Translations under genes and position numbers: made by a program
The notes under the pieces: model-generated
What the model saw: only the letters and a program-made list of their open reading frames with translations
What the model was told of the DNA's origin: nothing
Database searches by the model: none
Source of the DNA: Argentina anserina
Taxonomy: Eukaryota; Streptophyta; Magnoliopsida; Rosales; Rosaceae
Reading direction: 5' to 3'
Assembly (NCBI RefSeq): GCF_933775445.1
Contig: NC_065873.1
Span: 20,212,001 to 20,276,000 of the forward strand
Length of the DNA stretch: 64,000 bases
In this document: positions 24,465 through 35,800 of the stretch, piece after piece
Layout: every line of letters begins with the position of its first letter
How positions within the stretch are numbered: the stretch's first letter is position 1

Positions 24465-26846
24465 ATAGGAGCAAAGACTAAAATTTCGGCGAGAACAGAA
24501 ATATAAAGGGAATTTAGACGGAAATTTCGGAGAATTTCAATTTTAAAAAAATAATTGAGTAAATTGATAGAAATTTATATAAAAAATAGAAATTTAGAAT
24601 AAACTTTTGAGAGATGTATATTTGATCAATTATCTAATGTAAGTCCCGAATTATTGACGAGCTAAATTGAGATCGTACAATGATTATTTTACGATTTTAG
24701 TGATTAATACAGTAAATGCTCAAGAATGTTATTTGTGAGTTTCGATCCAGTAAATATGTTGATCGAAGATGATGGTATTAGTGTACACGTTAGGACGAGT
24801 GCGTAAGAATTTTCGGGAAATTTTATGGACTCCCGAGCAATTTTATATGATTTTCCGAAGTTTAGAAATATAGAGAATTTATTGGAAAATCAGAAATTGT
24901 TACGATACAATCGGGACCGTAGGATTGTGATTGATTATTCTTAGCCATTGGATTTTAATGGCTGGTTATATGTTTAAGGATAAGTTGAAGAGAAAAGGAA
25001 AAAGAAGGAAAAAAAAAAAAGAAAAAAAAAAGAGAAGCAAGATCGAGCTCTGCGCGACCCAGAGCACCGCGCGCGACGCCGCGTCCCTCCGCCTCCGTCA
25101 GGCCATCTCCGGCCGGAGCACCGGCTGCATCGTGACCGCCTCATCGTCGCCGTCCTCCCCGTGGCCGTTTTCCTTCCTATATCCAACGGAGGAGAGAGAA
25201 TCGAAGAAGGAAAGGCCGACAGCTCCTGCATGACTCCGACGACTTCGCAGCTTCGGTCCGGCGTCCTCCGGCCACCGTTTGGGTCGATTTTTGTATGAAA
25301 TCCATCTCCTCTTCACGTTCTACAAGTCCATATAATTGGTTTTTTGGATTGGATGCAGTTTTGATGAATTTGTTTTCTGGGTTCATGGTGTTCTTCATGT
25401 TCTTCGACGTCGGGACTGACTTGGCTTTCTTGGCTCGATTTATTCCTTCCTTGTGTCCTGTGGTTGAGCTTGAAGTGGCTTAGTAGCTGATTTACAAGGT
25501 TCCTTAATTAAAGTGCAGGTAGCAGAGAGTTTCTTGCCCATCAATTCGTTGGAAAGTTCTCCTGCTAATTGGGATTTTCCAAAGGTAAATTGAAGCTTTC
25601 ATTGGAAGGATTGGTTTAACTATATGGCTGCTGTGATTTCTGTTTTGGAATGGAATCATGTAGTTGTCAGAGAGTTTGCAAGATTGGTTAATTCCATGTT
25701 GGTAGAATTATAGCATTGAATTCAAGTTGGTTTCATTGTAATGCTACTGTGGTTTACTATTTTATTTGAAATTGAGTGGCAATTGGGAAGTCCTTTGTTC
25801 ATTGTTTTGCCCAGTTAATTACTCTGAAGATGAATTGGACTTGAGGGTATATTTTCCTTGATTGATTTCTGGCCAGTATCCTTGTTAGAGTGATTGAAGT
25901 GTGATCAGTTCCATTTTATTATGGAAATTTGGGAGATTGCTTTTATACAGGAAGTTGGTTGCAGCTTAATTAAACTGTGAATTGAGGGCTTTTCTGGTTA
26001 TTACTTTAATCAGTGATTTGGATGAGATGTTGCTTCACGTTATTAGTCTAGAACTTGATAAACTAATGCTATTTGACATTCAGCTAAGTATACGAATGTA
26101 AAGGAATTGATTTGGATGAAGTAAATTGGTTGGAAGGTGTGGTAAGAGAATTAGTCAGGAAAAGTTAGAACACTTGTGGAATATATATAACAAGTGTGTT
26201 GTTACTGTGTGGAACCTGGACAGATAATTGAGAAGAGTTCATGTTGGAATTATGCAAGAAAAGTTTATTGGGTGGCCTTAGTAATTGGGCACGTATGTAT
26301 TGAGAATCTTGCACCGGTTCTCAAGTACAGATGTTTATGAAAGTTTGTCATTCATTTACTCATTTATTTAAATTGGTTTTACATTGGGTACCTACTAATG
26401 TTTTCAAAGTTAATCGAGAAACCCCACACCAGTGTGTCTGCAGGTATTGTGCATTGATACATGATAGTGGAGGATGGGGCATGGTGGGTTATACAGGGTC
26501 TGTTAAACCGTTTCTCGGTTTTCATTGTAGATTCTATCTCATTGTTTGTAGTCTTCAGAACTTAATTAAAGCTAGTTCCTTGTTTAGTTTTGTTGGTATT
26601 CCTTTCTTCCAGTTCGTTATTTTGGAATATCAATTGTATCAAGTTATGGACGCACAAATTTATTTCCTATATGAAATTTTTTTCACCTCAAAATTATTTT
26701 AAGCTTCCATTGCGATACTTGTAAATTTCTTTATACAAATTGCCTTGTGTTTTTTTAAAATATAAATCAAGTTTTCGGTTTACGTTTTATCGACTCGCGA
26801 CACTGTGACGTACTTAAGTTGGTGAGGTGCAGTTTGGGGCGTTACA
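24465..26846 (+). mobile_element. Ty3/gypsy-type LTR remnant (probable solo LTR)
   Basis: The right end is GGGGCGTTACA, a typical terminus of long plant Ty3/gypsy LTRs. The body has the usual organisation: an AT-rich upstream part, then a purine-rich tract (about 24985-25035), a GC-rich leader-like block (25040-25290) and a T/G-rich 3' part. No gag-pol lies next to it. The left boundary is unclear, and no TSD was found; the start given is approximate. Confidence 0.5.
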
Positions 26847-27946
26847 TCTACTATATTTCATAAGTTATTATATAACTATTAGTTAATAGTGAGTTGTAAT
26901 AATTGTAGATGAAACAATCGTCAAGAATTATTAAAAAATAAAAATCTATTTTATATATATATATAGCTGGGAACTCAAATGAAGGTGAAGTCATCACACC
27001 TTATATACATATGATATATTAAACATGAAATTACATGAGTGATTTAAAACCACATAGAGAATCTATGAGGTATACAATTTTCATCATCTTCTTGAGTAGA
27101 GCCCTGAGTATATTGTGAAGAATATTCATTAAATTAGAGCTCTAAATACACAAATAATATTAAACTAATAATTAAACAAGTAAAATTATTGACTAAAACA
27201 AGTATTATTATAATTAACTAAAACAACAAGTAAATTACAACTTAATAATAGTAATATACTTACTACCAAGGAAGAAAAAAGAATATCAACAAAGCATCAC
27301 TCACTAATATATCTGGTACTTCTCTCAACAAAAAATATAAATTTAGAACTTGATACTAATATATTTGTAATTAGGAAAATAAAGGAGTAGAGGTGCAACA
27401 ATGCATTACATCGATCGTGGATGTATAGTGTTTTAATTTTAAAAGTAGATAAAAATGAATTGTAGATATATATTGAAAGATAGAAAATATCAATTATTAT
27501 TTTATGTTGGAGTATTGAAAAATCTGATGGCCTGACACGTGTCGATATTTTCACTGAAAAATGTTTGACATATTTGGAATATATCCATATTCCGAAAATC
27601 GAAAAATTTAGTCGAAATATCAAGGAAAATTTCAATATTTCAATCCTTACATGGGAGTGAACTCAAAGATCGGGCTAATCAACTTATTAACTCAAGTAGT
27701 GGATTCCATATCCTGGCTTGATATTGGCCCAAATGCCTAAGATGCTTTTCGAAACTTGGAGAGTGACATAACGAACAAATTCTCTGTGAAAAATGTCTAG
27801 CTTTATTCCTTCCATCTTCTTCTTCATCTCAGCTCCATCCAAGCCCCCAAAAGCAAACGAAAAGGCAACTTCATTCCTACATTTTCGTTTTCAGAATAAG
27901 TTCCTTTGCACTTGACCTAATACAGTCTCCCTGTGGATCCAAAACC
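26847..27946. other. AT-rich intergenic DNA upstream of the HSP20-like gene
   Basis: Very AT-rich to about 27520, with no supported gene. The last 200 bases are the likely promoter and leader of the gene at 27947. Confidence 0.5.
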
Positions 27947-28441
27947 ATGAAGAAGGTGCATCCCTCCCTCAGCAAGCCGAGCATCTCGTACAACGTTGCA
28001 TCATCTTCGACGCCGAAGAAACTCCGGAGACTCCCTCACGTGTTCGCCAAGGTTCTCGAACTTCCTCTCCACTCCTGCGCCGATGTCTCCATCCAAGAAA
28101 CCTCCGAGTCTTTCCGTTTCTCTGTGGCTGTTCCCGCTGATCATCAAGTATACCACGACGAGGTTGTCCAGGCCAACGCGATAGAGATTTATCCGGGGGT
28201 GACTAAGATTGTGATACAAAAGGCTAACGGTGGTGACTTTTCGCCGGCGGTGAATGTCTTCGGCGACCATTTCGATAAGTGGAGGTATCGGCTCCCTGCT
28301 TCGACGAGACCGGAGTTGGCTAATGCTACGTATGCTGGTCAAGTACTGGTAGTGACTGTTCCAAAGAACCATGATCATGATCGTAGCACGCGAGAGGAGC
28401 AAAAAGAAGATGAAAATGTTAGGGTAATTGTTATACAGTGA
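27947..28441 (+). CDS. HSP20/alpha-crystallin-like domain protein, 164 aa
   Basis: A single-exon gene. Residues about 35-140 resemble a divergent small-heat-shock-protein fold: VFAKVLELPLHSCADVSIQE, a central EIYPGVTKIVIQKANG strand pair, then FDKWRYRLPASTRPELANA and the closing QVLVVTVPK, which corresponds to the last beta strand of the alpha-crystallin domain (canonical A-x-x-x-x-G-V-L-x-V-x-x-P). The usual IxI tail is replaced by an acidic, Lys/Glu-rich tail ending VRVIVIQ, which contains an I/V-x-I pattern. No transit peptide is evident. Sequence is far from class I/II sHSPs, so chaperone activity is only inferred. Confidence 0.7.
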   Translation: MKKVHPSLSKPSISYNVASSSTPKKLRRLPHVFAKVLELPLHSCADVSIQETSESFRFSVAVPADHQVYHDEVVQANAIEIYPGVTKIVIQKANGGDFSPAVNVFGDHFDKWRYRLPASTRPELANATYAGQVLVVTVPKNHDHDRSTREEQKEDENVRVIVIQ

Positions 28442-29344
28442 TGTTATCGATCTAGCTAGCTACCATCAAATGATCATGTCAATCAATTTGGATTACTGTG
28501 ATGATTGATTGACCATTTGTTATTATTCTAGTTGGTGCATGTATCAAAAACATATAATCAAGATGTGGCTAAAGAAAATCTCGTTGCTTTGTCGCTGTGA
28601 TTTTCCAATCACGCATGAACATCATGCATCAGGACAGTTTTGGAATTATCTTACAATTATATGAGAGTTGATATGATCTATTTCACAGACAAATCAGATA
28701 TCGATTCGCTAGCTCACTTAATCGATCGATCCAGGCATCCAGCATCAATAATGCATGTGGATCACCTTGAAACAACTGATCGAGTTTAGTGGGTTATGTA
28801 GATCGATGAGGATATGTCCCTTCTTTTACATTTAAACTCTTGAACCATGCTAGTATGATTATGAGAGGTTACAAACTTATAATCATCGCTCTTCCATTAT
28901 AACGCTTAATGCATTTTCTACAAAACGCTAGCTTCTAGTATTAGAATGTTCCCCAAAATGTAGTTATAAACTTATAATCAATCATACACACTTTTCATTA
29001 ATCACTACTTACCTAAATTCACTTCCAAGGGCCAAGGCCAGTTGTGTGTGTACACAAGACAAAGACAGGTGCTAGGTTAAACGCGCGGTTCTATCTGAAG
29101 ACAGAAGAAGGCGTAGTCCACTTTGTTAGAGTCAATTGCTCGATTGGGCTCAACCGCTCAACTTGGAACTCTAGTGTCACACTGCCACCCGTAGAACAAA
29201 GCTCCACATCCTACGTCCGCCACCTGTGTCCTGAAAGACCCTGGTGTCAAGTTATCAGTCCTCCGTCCTCTTAAACTAAATTCACTTCATTGTTACTCTT
29301 AAACTAAAGAACACATTTTGAAACAGTTATCTTCCACTCCAAGC
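28442..29344. other. intergenic; HSP20-like 3' flank and upstream DNA of the LEA pseudogene
   Basis: No gene supported. A 76-codon frame at 29044-29274 has no recognisable motif. This stretch should hold the former promoter of the seed-protein pseudogene at 29345. Confidence 0.5.
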
Positions 29345-29606
29345 ATGATTCAGGAACAACAACATCGACCCCAGCAGGGTGATGACCAGCTGGAACCAAT
29401 CAAGTATGGAGACGTCTTCAACGTCTCCGGTGAGTTGGCGTCCAAGCCTATAACGCCACGCGATGCAGCCACCTTGTAGTCCTCGGAGAAACTCAGAAAG
29501 GCAGCCCGGCCGCAGTCATGCAGTCGGCGGCTACATACAATGAGCGAGCCGGTCTAGTCGGCCATCATGACGCCACCGTTGCTGATACGGAGGAAGGTGT
29601 TACCGT

Positions 29607-30173
29607 TGTTGGAGAGGAGAGATCCCACATCTAAGAAGTGACAAAGAAAATAAAGCTTATAAGTGGGTGGATAATAACCAATTGTACCGAGGCCTTTTGT
29701 GATTAAAACCCAACACCTGTGAGGTGGCTAAGTTGGGACAATATCGGTATAGTTGGTCCACGGGCCACGCTTGTCGCTGTTTAACATGGTATCAGAGCGG
29801 GTCCCTCTCCAGTCGCACCTCCAATCTTTCGTGGGCCCGAGTCGGGTGCCACTTTGTCATGCCATCGGAGGATTTCCGATTGGATGACCACTAAGTGTCG
29901 TTGGTTACTGGACCTTAGTTTCTTTCATCCCAGTATGTGGGATGTTAATCTGTCACGTGCAGACCTAAAAATTAGGTTGCACGTGAGGGGGCGTGTTGGA
30001 GAGGAGAGATCCCACATCTAAGAAGTGACAAAGAAAATAAAGCTTATAAGTGGGTGGATAATAACCAATTGTACCGAGGCCTTTTGTGATTAAAACCCAA
30101 CACCTGTGAGGTGGCTAAGTTGGGACAATATCGGTACAGTTGGTCCACGGGCCACGCTTGTCGCTGTTTAACA
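29607..30173 (+). mobile_element. TRIM retrotransposon 1 (567 bp), TSD ACCGT
   Basis: Two 180-bp terminal repeats (29607-29786 and 29994-30173) begin TGTTGGAG and end TTTAACA. The first is followed at once by TGGTATCAGAGC, the primer binding site complementary to initiator tRNA-Met; the second is preceded by a polypurine tract GTGAGGGGGCG. The internal region is about 207 bp and non-coding. ACCGT flanks it (29602-29606 and 30174-30178). Removing element and one TSD restores the LEA reading frame at this point. It must have moved using another element's enzymes. Confidence 0.92.
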
Positions 30174-30665
30174 ACCGTCTCAGAATCAATCAATCTCGAT
30201 GGTAATAGAGTTATCACGGAAAGAGTTGCTGGGTAGGTACTTTTTTAGTTGGTAAAAATATATATACATCACGAACTTACTTTGAATGCGTATTTTATAT
30301 GTATTGTAATAGACTAAATAGTCTTGTGTGCCACTGTTGTTTCTCTTTCGATTCTGTAATTTTTGTTGGGAAATCCAAATCTCGTTCACCAGTTCTTGTA
30401 TATATATATTTCTTCTGTTTTTGTTGTAAATACTAAGTAACACTGGTTCACATTCAAACTTTATCGCTGAATATGATAGGTTGTGGGAAGATGTGTGGAG
30501 CCACCACCTTGAGCACGATGCGATCACAATTGGCGAGGCACTCGAGGCAACTGCTCTCTCTGCCGGTGATAAGCCGATCGACCAAAGCGATGCAGCTGCG
30601 ATTCAAGCCGCAGATCGAGATGAGAGCCGCTGGAGTGAGATAGCTCTCGGAGGTTTGGCTGCTAT

Positions 30666-31673
30666 TGTTGGAGAGGAGAGATCCCACATCTAAGAAGTGA
30701 CAAAGAAAATAAAACTTATAAGTGGGTGGATAATAACCAATTGTACCGAGGTCTTTTGTAATTAAAACCCAACACATGTGAGGTGGCTAAGTTGGGACAA
30801 TATTAGGTACAGTTGGTCCACGGGCCACGCTTGTCGTTGTTTAACATGATATCAGAGCAGGTCCCTCTCCAGTCGCGTCTCCAATCTGTCGTGGGCCCGA
30901 GTTGGGTGCCACTTTGTCATAGGCCTAAGACGGGTGTCATTATCATGTCATCGGAGATTTTCCGATTAGATGGTCACCAAGTGTCGTTGGTTACTAGACC
31001 TTGGTTTATTTCGTCCCAGTATGTGGGATGTTAATCTGTCACGTGCATACCTAAAAAATTAGGTTGCACGTGAGGGGATGTGTTGGAGAGGAGAGATCTC
31101 ACATCTAAGAAGTGACAAAGAAAATAAAGTTTATAAGTGGGTGGATAATAACCAATTGTATCGGGGCCTTTTGTGATTAAAACCCAACACTTGTGAGGTG
31201 GTTAAGTTGGGACAATATCAGTACAGTTAGTCCACGGGCCACACTTGTCGTTGTTTAACATGATATCAGAGCGGGTCCCTCTCCAGTTGTGTCTCCAATC
31301 TGTCGTGGGCCCGAGTCGGGTGTCACTTTGTCATGGGCCCAAGACGGGTGTCATTATCATGTCATCGGAGAGTTTCCGATTGGATAGTCACCAAGTGTCG
31401 TTGGTTACTGGATCTTGGTTTATTTCGTCACAGTATGTGGAATGTTAATTTGTCACGTGCAGACCTAAAAATTAAGTTGCACGTGAGGGGACATGTTGGA
31501 GAGGAGAGATTCCACATCCAAGAAATGACAAAGAAAATAAAGGTTATAAGTGGGTGGATAATAACCAATTGTACCGAGGTCTTTTGCGATTAAAACCCAA
31601 CACCTGTGAGGTGGCTAAGTTGGGACAATATCGATACAGTTGGTCCACAGGCCACGCTTTTCGCTGTTTAACA
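30666..31673 (+). mobile_element. TRIM retrotransposon 2, tandem three-LTR form (1008 bp)
   Basis: Same family as the element at 29607. Three LTRs (30666-30846, 31081-31260, 31494-31673) alternate with two non-coding internal regions, each starting TGATATCAGAGC (mutated primer site) and ending in a GAGGGGA-type purine tract. The flanks are GCTAT (30661-30665) and GCTAC (31674-31678), a TSD with one change. The LTR-internal-LTR-internal-LTR form is expected from unequal recombination between two TRIM copies at one locus. It interrupts the GGLAAT coding motif of the LEA gene. Confidence 0.9.
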
Positions 31674-31928
31674 GCTACAGCTCAGTATGCAGTGTCTGTT
31701 AACGCAAGGGAGGCTGAGAAGACCAAGCTGGCAGATGATTTAGAGGATGCCACTCAAAAAATGGGTGGAGACAAAGCAGTGACTTGTGAGGATGCGAAAG
31801 CGGTTATAGGAGCAGTGATAAGGAACAACCCTAATATGAGCACTACGCCGGGTGGAATTGCTGAATCGGTAGCTGCTGCCCTTAGGCTTAATCAGAACAT
31901 CTATTGATAGAATGCTTGATAAGGACCG

Positions 31929-32062
31929 TGTGAGCGTAAATTACGGGTAGTAGGTGAATGAGGAAATAGTGGAGGGAATTACGGGTAGTGGAGAACACTT
32001 TATATGTGTATATATAGATGATTGTTGTGTAATAATATCAATAAGCAAGATTAATTTCCTCT
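31929..32062 (+). repeat. 5' LTR of the copia element
   Basis: Begins TGTGAGCGTAAA and ends TTTCCTCT, with TATA-like TGTATATATAG and AATAATATCAATAAG signals in order. It ends CT rather than the usual CA. Confidence 0.92.
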
Positions 32063-32821
32063 TGGCATCAGAGCCTGTTTTTCTTTGTTCTTGCTCTGTT
32101 TTTCTGGGTTTCTCTCCCGAGCACAGTCAACGTCGCCGCCGCTGTCTTCTCCCACTTCCAACCGGCTCCGGCTCTGCACGTCGACGTCACCGCAGCTTTC
32201 TGACGTTTTTCACGTCGCCTCCACCCCTGCACGGTTGTTGCTGCCCTCCGAGTCGTCGACGGTGTTCGTTCGGCTCCTCAGTGTTCTTCTGTCCACCAGA
32301 CGACGTCGCCACTTCCGCTCTTGTCCGGTGTTTCCCGTCGACATCGTCGCTTCCTTCCGCCGGCCCTTGCGTGATCTCGACGTCACCGCTGCCCTACAAC
32401 GTCGCCGTTTATGCTCCGACGTTGCCGCTGCTGTTCCTGCACTCCTCAGCCGTCTCTGCTGCTGCGTGACGTCACCGCCGCTCCATCAACGTCGCCGCTG
32501 CCCTCCGACGTTGCCGTCAACGTCGCCATCACCACCAACGTCGCCGCTGCTCTCCAGATTCTCGTCCTCTTTCTTTCGGTGATTCTCTCCGCCCCGCCCC
32601 ACCCCGGCTTGATTCAACCCGACCCGCTTCAGCCCAAACCGATACAGCCCGGCCCAATTACACACAGACAGGCCCAAATACACGACCCGGTCCTTCGACC
32701 CGACCCAGTTCGCCGACCCGACCTTTAATCCTGCAGTTTTGTTGTCAGTGCCGGTGCACCGACAGAGCAAGTGCACCCACAACCGATTCTTGTTAGTTTT
32801 TTCTTGTCATATTTCGATTTC
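32063..32821 (+). other. copia leader region, GC-rich with CGTCGCC repeats
   Basis: A 760-bp leader separates the primer site from gag. It is C-rich and contains many diverged copies of ACGTCGCCGCTG-type motifs (about 32120-32560). Open frames here look like Ser/Pro/Arg low-complexity sequence and are not convincing proteins. It probably holds the packaging and translation signals. Confidence 0.6.
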
Positions 32822-35800
32822 ATGGGTTCTGGAGATGAAGCAGAGGGTTCTACGGTTCCGAAATTTGAAGTATCTGTCAAGAGTTCTGATATCGGTTCTT
32901 TTGGGGGCGTCAAACTCAATGGGACCAATTTCCGTAAATGAAAGCGAATTATGGCAGCTCATCTTCGAGGCATGCACAAAATGGGGCATGTTACCGGAGT
33001 CACTAAAGCTCCAAGTACTGATGATATTGTTGCCTATACTAAGTGGGACGACGATAATGGTCTTGTCATGTCAGTTTTGTGGAAAGCTATGAATGACGAG
33101 ATCGTTGATTTGGTGGAGGCATGTAATACTGCGCAGGCGATCTGGGAGACACTAGAAGGTTTATATACTAATGACTCTGATTTCATTCAGGTTCATGAGT
33201 TAATGTGCACATCTTTAGCAATGCAGCAGGATGGACAACCAGTGTCGCACTATTTCACCAAACTCAAAAATATTTGGGCTGAAATTGATGTGAAACGTCC
33301 TTGCATGATCAAGAATCAATAGGATATTGTTTGGTACCAAAAGGAGAAGGAGCTTGAACGAGTTCACCATTTCCTGAAAATGTCTTGATGCGAAGCATAA
33401 CAGTGCGAAAGGCGAATTGCTCCGAAAGACCGAACCTCCTAGTCTACTCACCGCTTTCACATATATCTGTAAGGATGAATCGCAGCAGGAGAGTCTTCTT
33501 CCCACACCCGTCGCAGTTTCCAGCCTTACTATTCATGCTCGATCTCCAGCACCACCCCTTCCGCAAGCTACTTCAGCTCCTCTTCATCAGCAAGGACCAC
33601 CACCAGGCTTCGGGAATTTGCCCCGGCCTCCTTGCTCTTATTGTCATGATACTAACCATGCTCGTTCGACCTGTTGGAAATTGTATCCACACCTTAGGCC
33701 CAAGTGGCCTAATTATCGTCCCAAAGCGAAAGCATCTATTAAGTTAGTCCAAGAACCTGATATCTATGGTGTGGTTGGGCATGATCATCATACCGCGGGA
33801 AGCGCTCTACCTACCGCATCCATAGCTCATCGTGGTAAAATTGGTATGGCTTTGAATATTTCTAACTTTGTTGGTTTTGATACATGGATTATTGATTCTG
33901 GTGCATCTGATCATATGACTTATGACAAATCTTATTTTACCGTATTGTCTCCTCCACCTGTACCCTATGTTACTAATGCTAATGGTGAGGCATTTCCCGT
34001 CTTAGGGAAATGGTCAGTTCATATTACTCCCACCATAGAGCTTCACAATGTGCTATATGTACCCGCTTTATCTCATCATTTGCTCTTTGTTCCCCAATTA
34101 AACACTGACGCTAAGTGTTCTGTGACATTTTTTCCTATGTATGTGATATTTCAAGATCTTCTCACCGGGGAGTTGGTTGGTCGGGGGTATCTGAGGGGCC
34201 GGTTGTTTCATCTGGATCAGACGTATGCCGGGGCAAAACCAGGAGCACAATCTCGGACCGCTTTAATCTCCACTTCTGACAAGCTAAGTGAAGTTTGGTT
34301 ATGACATCGTCGCTTAGGGCATTCATCTTTTCGTGTTATGAAACAATATATGCCTACTTTGTCTATTCGTGTCGATGAGTCCCTTTTACGTTGTGAGACG
34401 TGTGTTTTGGGCAAAAGTCATAGATTTACTTATTCCCCTAGTATTTCTCCCAAACGTATTCTTCCTTTTGAATTAATTCATTCTGATGTTTAGGGACCCT
34501 TCAAAGCTCCTATTGTATCTGGGATGCGGTATTATGTGTCATGTATTGATGATTGCACTCGTCTTTCGTGGATTGTTCTTCTCAAAACTAAAGATGAGGT
34601 TTTTTCAGCTTTTCAATCCTTTCATATCACTGTTAAAACACAATACAATGCCACTATTAGAGTTCTTCGTTCTGATAACGGGGGGGGGGAATATGTGAAT
34701 CGTGTCTTTCAGGAGTTCTTTCACACACACAGGATTGTTCATCAAGCAACGTGTCCTTACACACCTGAGCAAAATGGGGTTTCTGAAAGGAAAAATCGTC
34801 ATTTACTTGATATGGCTCGGTGTATTCTTTTTAGTGCACATATGCCTACATACATTTGGGGTGATGCTGTCATCACTTCCGCCCACCTCATTAATCGTCT
34901 TCCCTCTCGTGTACTTCAAGAGAATGTTCCATATGAGGTGCTTGCTTCTCATGTCTCATTACCCTCTTTTCATAATCTTCCTGCCAGTGTTTTCGGTTGT
35001 GTTGGTTTTGTCCATCTTCCATATCATCAGCGGTCTAAGTTGGATGCTCGGACAGTTAAATGTGTGTTTGTTGGGTATGGAAGCCATCAAAAAGGATATC
35101 GATGCTATCATCCACCTACCAGGAAGTACTATGTCACTATGGATGTTACTTTCTTTGAAGATATGAGCTATTTTACCTCTTCTGATACTGCTCTTCAGGG
35201 GGAGAATTCTTATTTTGAAGAGTTGTATCATGAAGAGGGGGAGCCTAGTGAGCCAGTAACAGGTTCCGTTGAAATTACCAATGTGTCAGCTCCACAGGAA
35301 CTACCGGATGATTCTGGTGTAGTCACTCCAGAAGATGACAACACAACTACCCCTCATGTCTCCCGTATTACCCCTGACCAATGCTCTCCTGGTACAGAAG
35401 ATCCTCCTGGTACAGAAGCTCACTCATCTGAGGTTAGTCATTCTATTGGGGCTAATACTAGTGAAGATAATATTAGACAATATGTATTGCCAAATAGGTC
35501 TACTCGGGGTCAGCCAACGAAAAAATATGAACCTACCTTTTAGGCTAAAGCTAAGTATCCTGTAGCAAATTTCATGTCTACCAAAATATTGTTTAAGTCA
35601 TATGAATCATTTGTGAATCAAATATCTACTGTATCAGTACCTAACAAAGTGCAGGATGCATTGAGAGATCCAAAATGGAGAAAAGCAATGGAAGAAGAGA
35701 TGGAAGCATTGCAAAAGAACAATACTTGGGAGCTTGTATCTACACCACATGGCAAAAAGACTGTGGGATGTCGCTGGATGTTTACAGTAAAACATAATCC

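Larger units (their letters stand above)
29345..31907 (+). pseudogene. seed maturation protein (SMP/LEA D-34 type) pseudogene split by two TRIM elements
   Basis: Fragments match the SMP-domain LEA family, hydrophilic seed desiccation proteins, in the expected order: QPIKYGDVF-like N-terminus (29399-29470), GSPAAVMQSAATYNERAGL (about 29500-29555), AITIGEALEATALSAGDKP (about 30520-30585), GGLAATAQYAVSVN (rejoined around the second insertion) and TPGGIAESVAAALRLN before a natural stop at 31905-31907. An intron probably lies at about 30232-30480. Damage: an in-frame TAG where the family has Gln (29448-29450), a short deletion/frameshift just after, a second Gln-to-TAG before the intron, frameshifts in exon 2, and two retrotransposon insertions at 29607 and 30666. 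It cannot make the full protein. Confidence 0.85.

Noticed and set aside
24931..25483. Basic and acidic frames in the GC-rich block.
   Set aside because: They lie within the leader-like part of a Ty3/gypsy-type LTR and have no domain.
29607..29786. TRIM LTR as a Cassandra element (5S rRNA-like LTR).
   Set aside because: I could not see the 5S internal promoter or a 5S-like core in the 180-bp LTR.
32085..32728. Long Ser/Pro/Arg-rich frames before gag.
   Set aside because: Several overlapping frames are open because the copia leader is GC-rich and repetitive; the real gag starts downstream at 32822.
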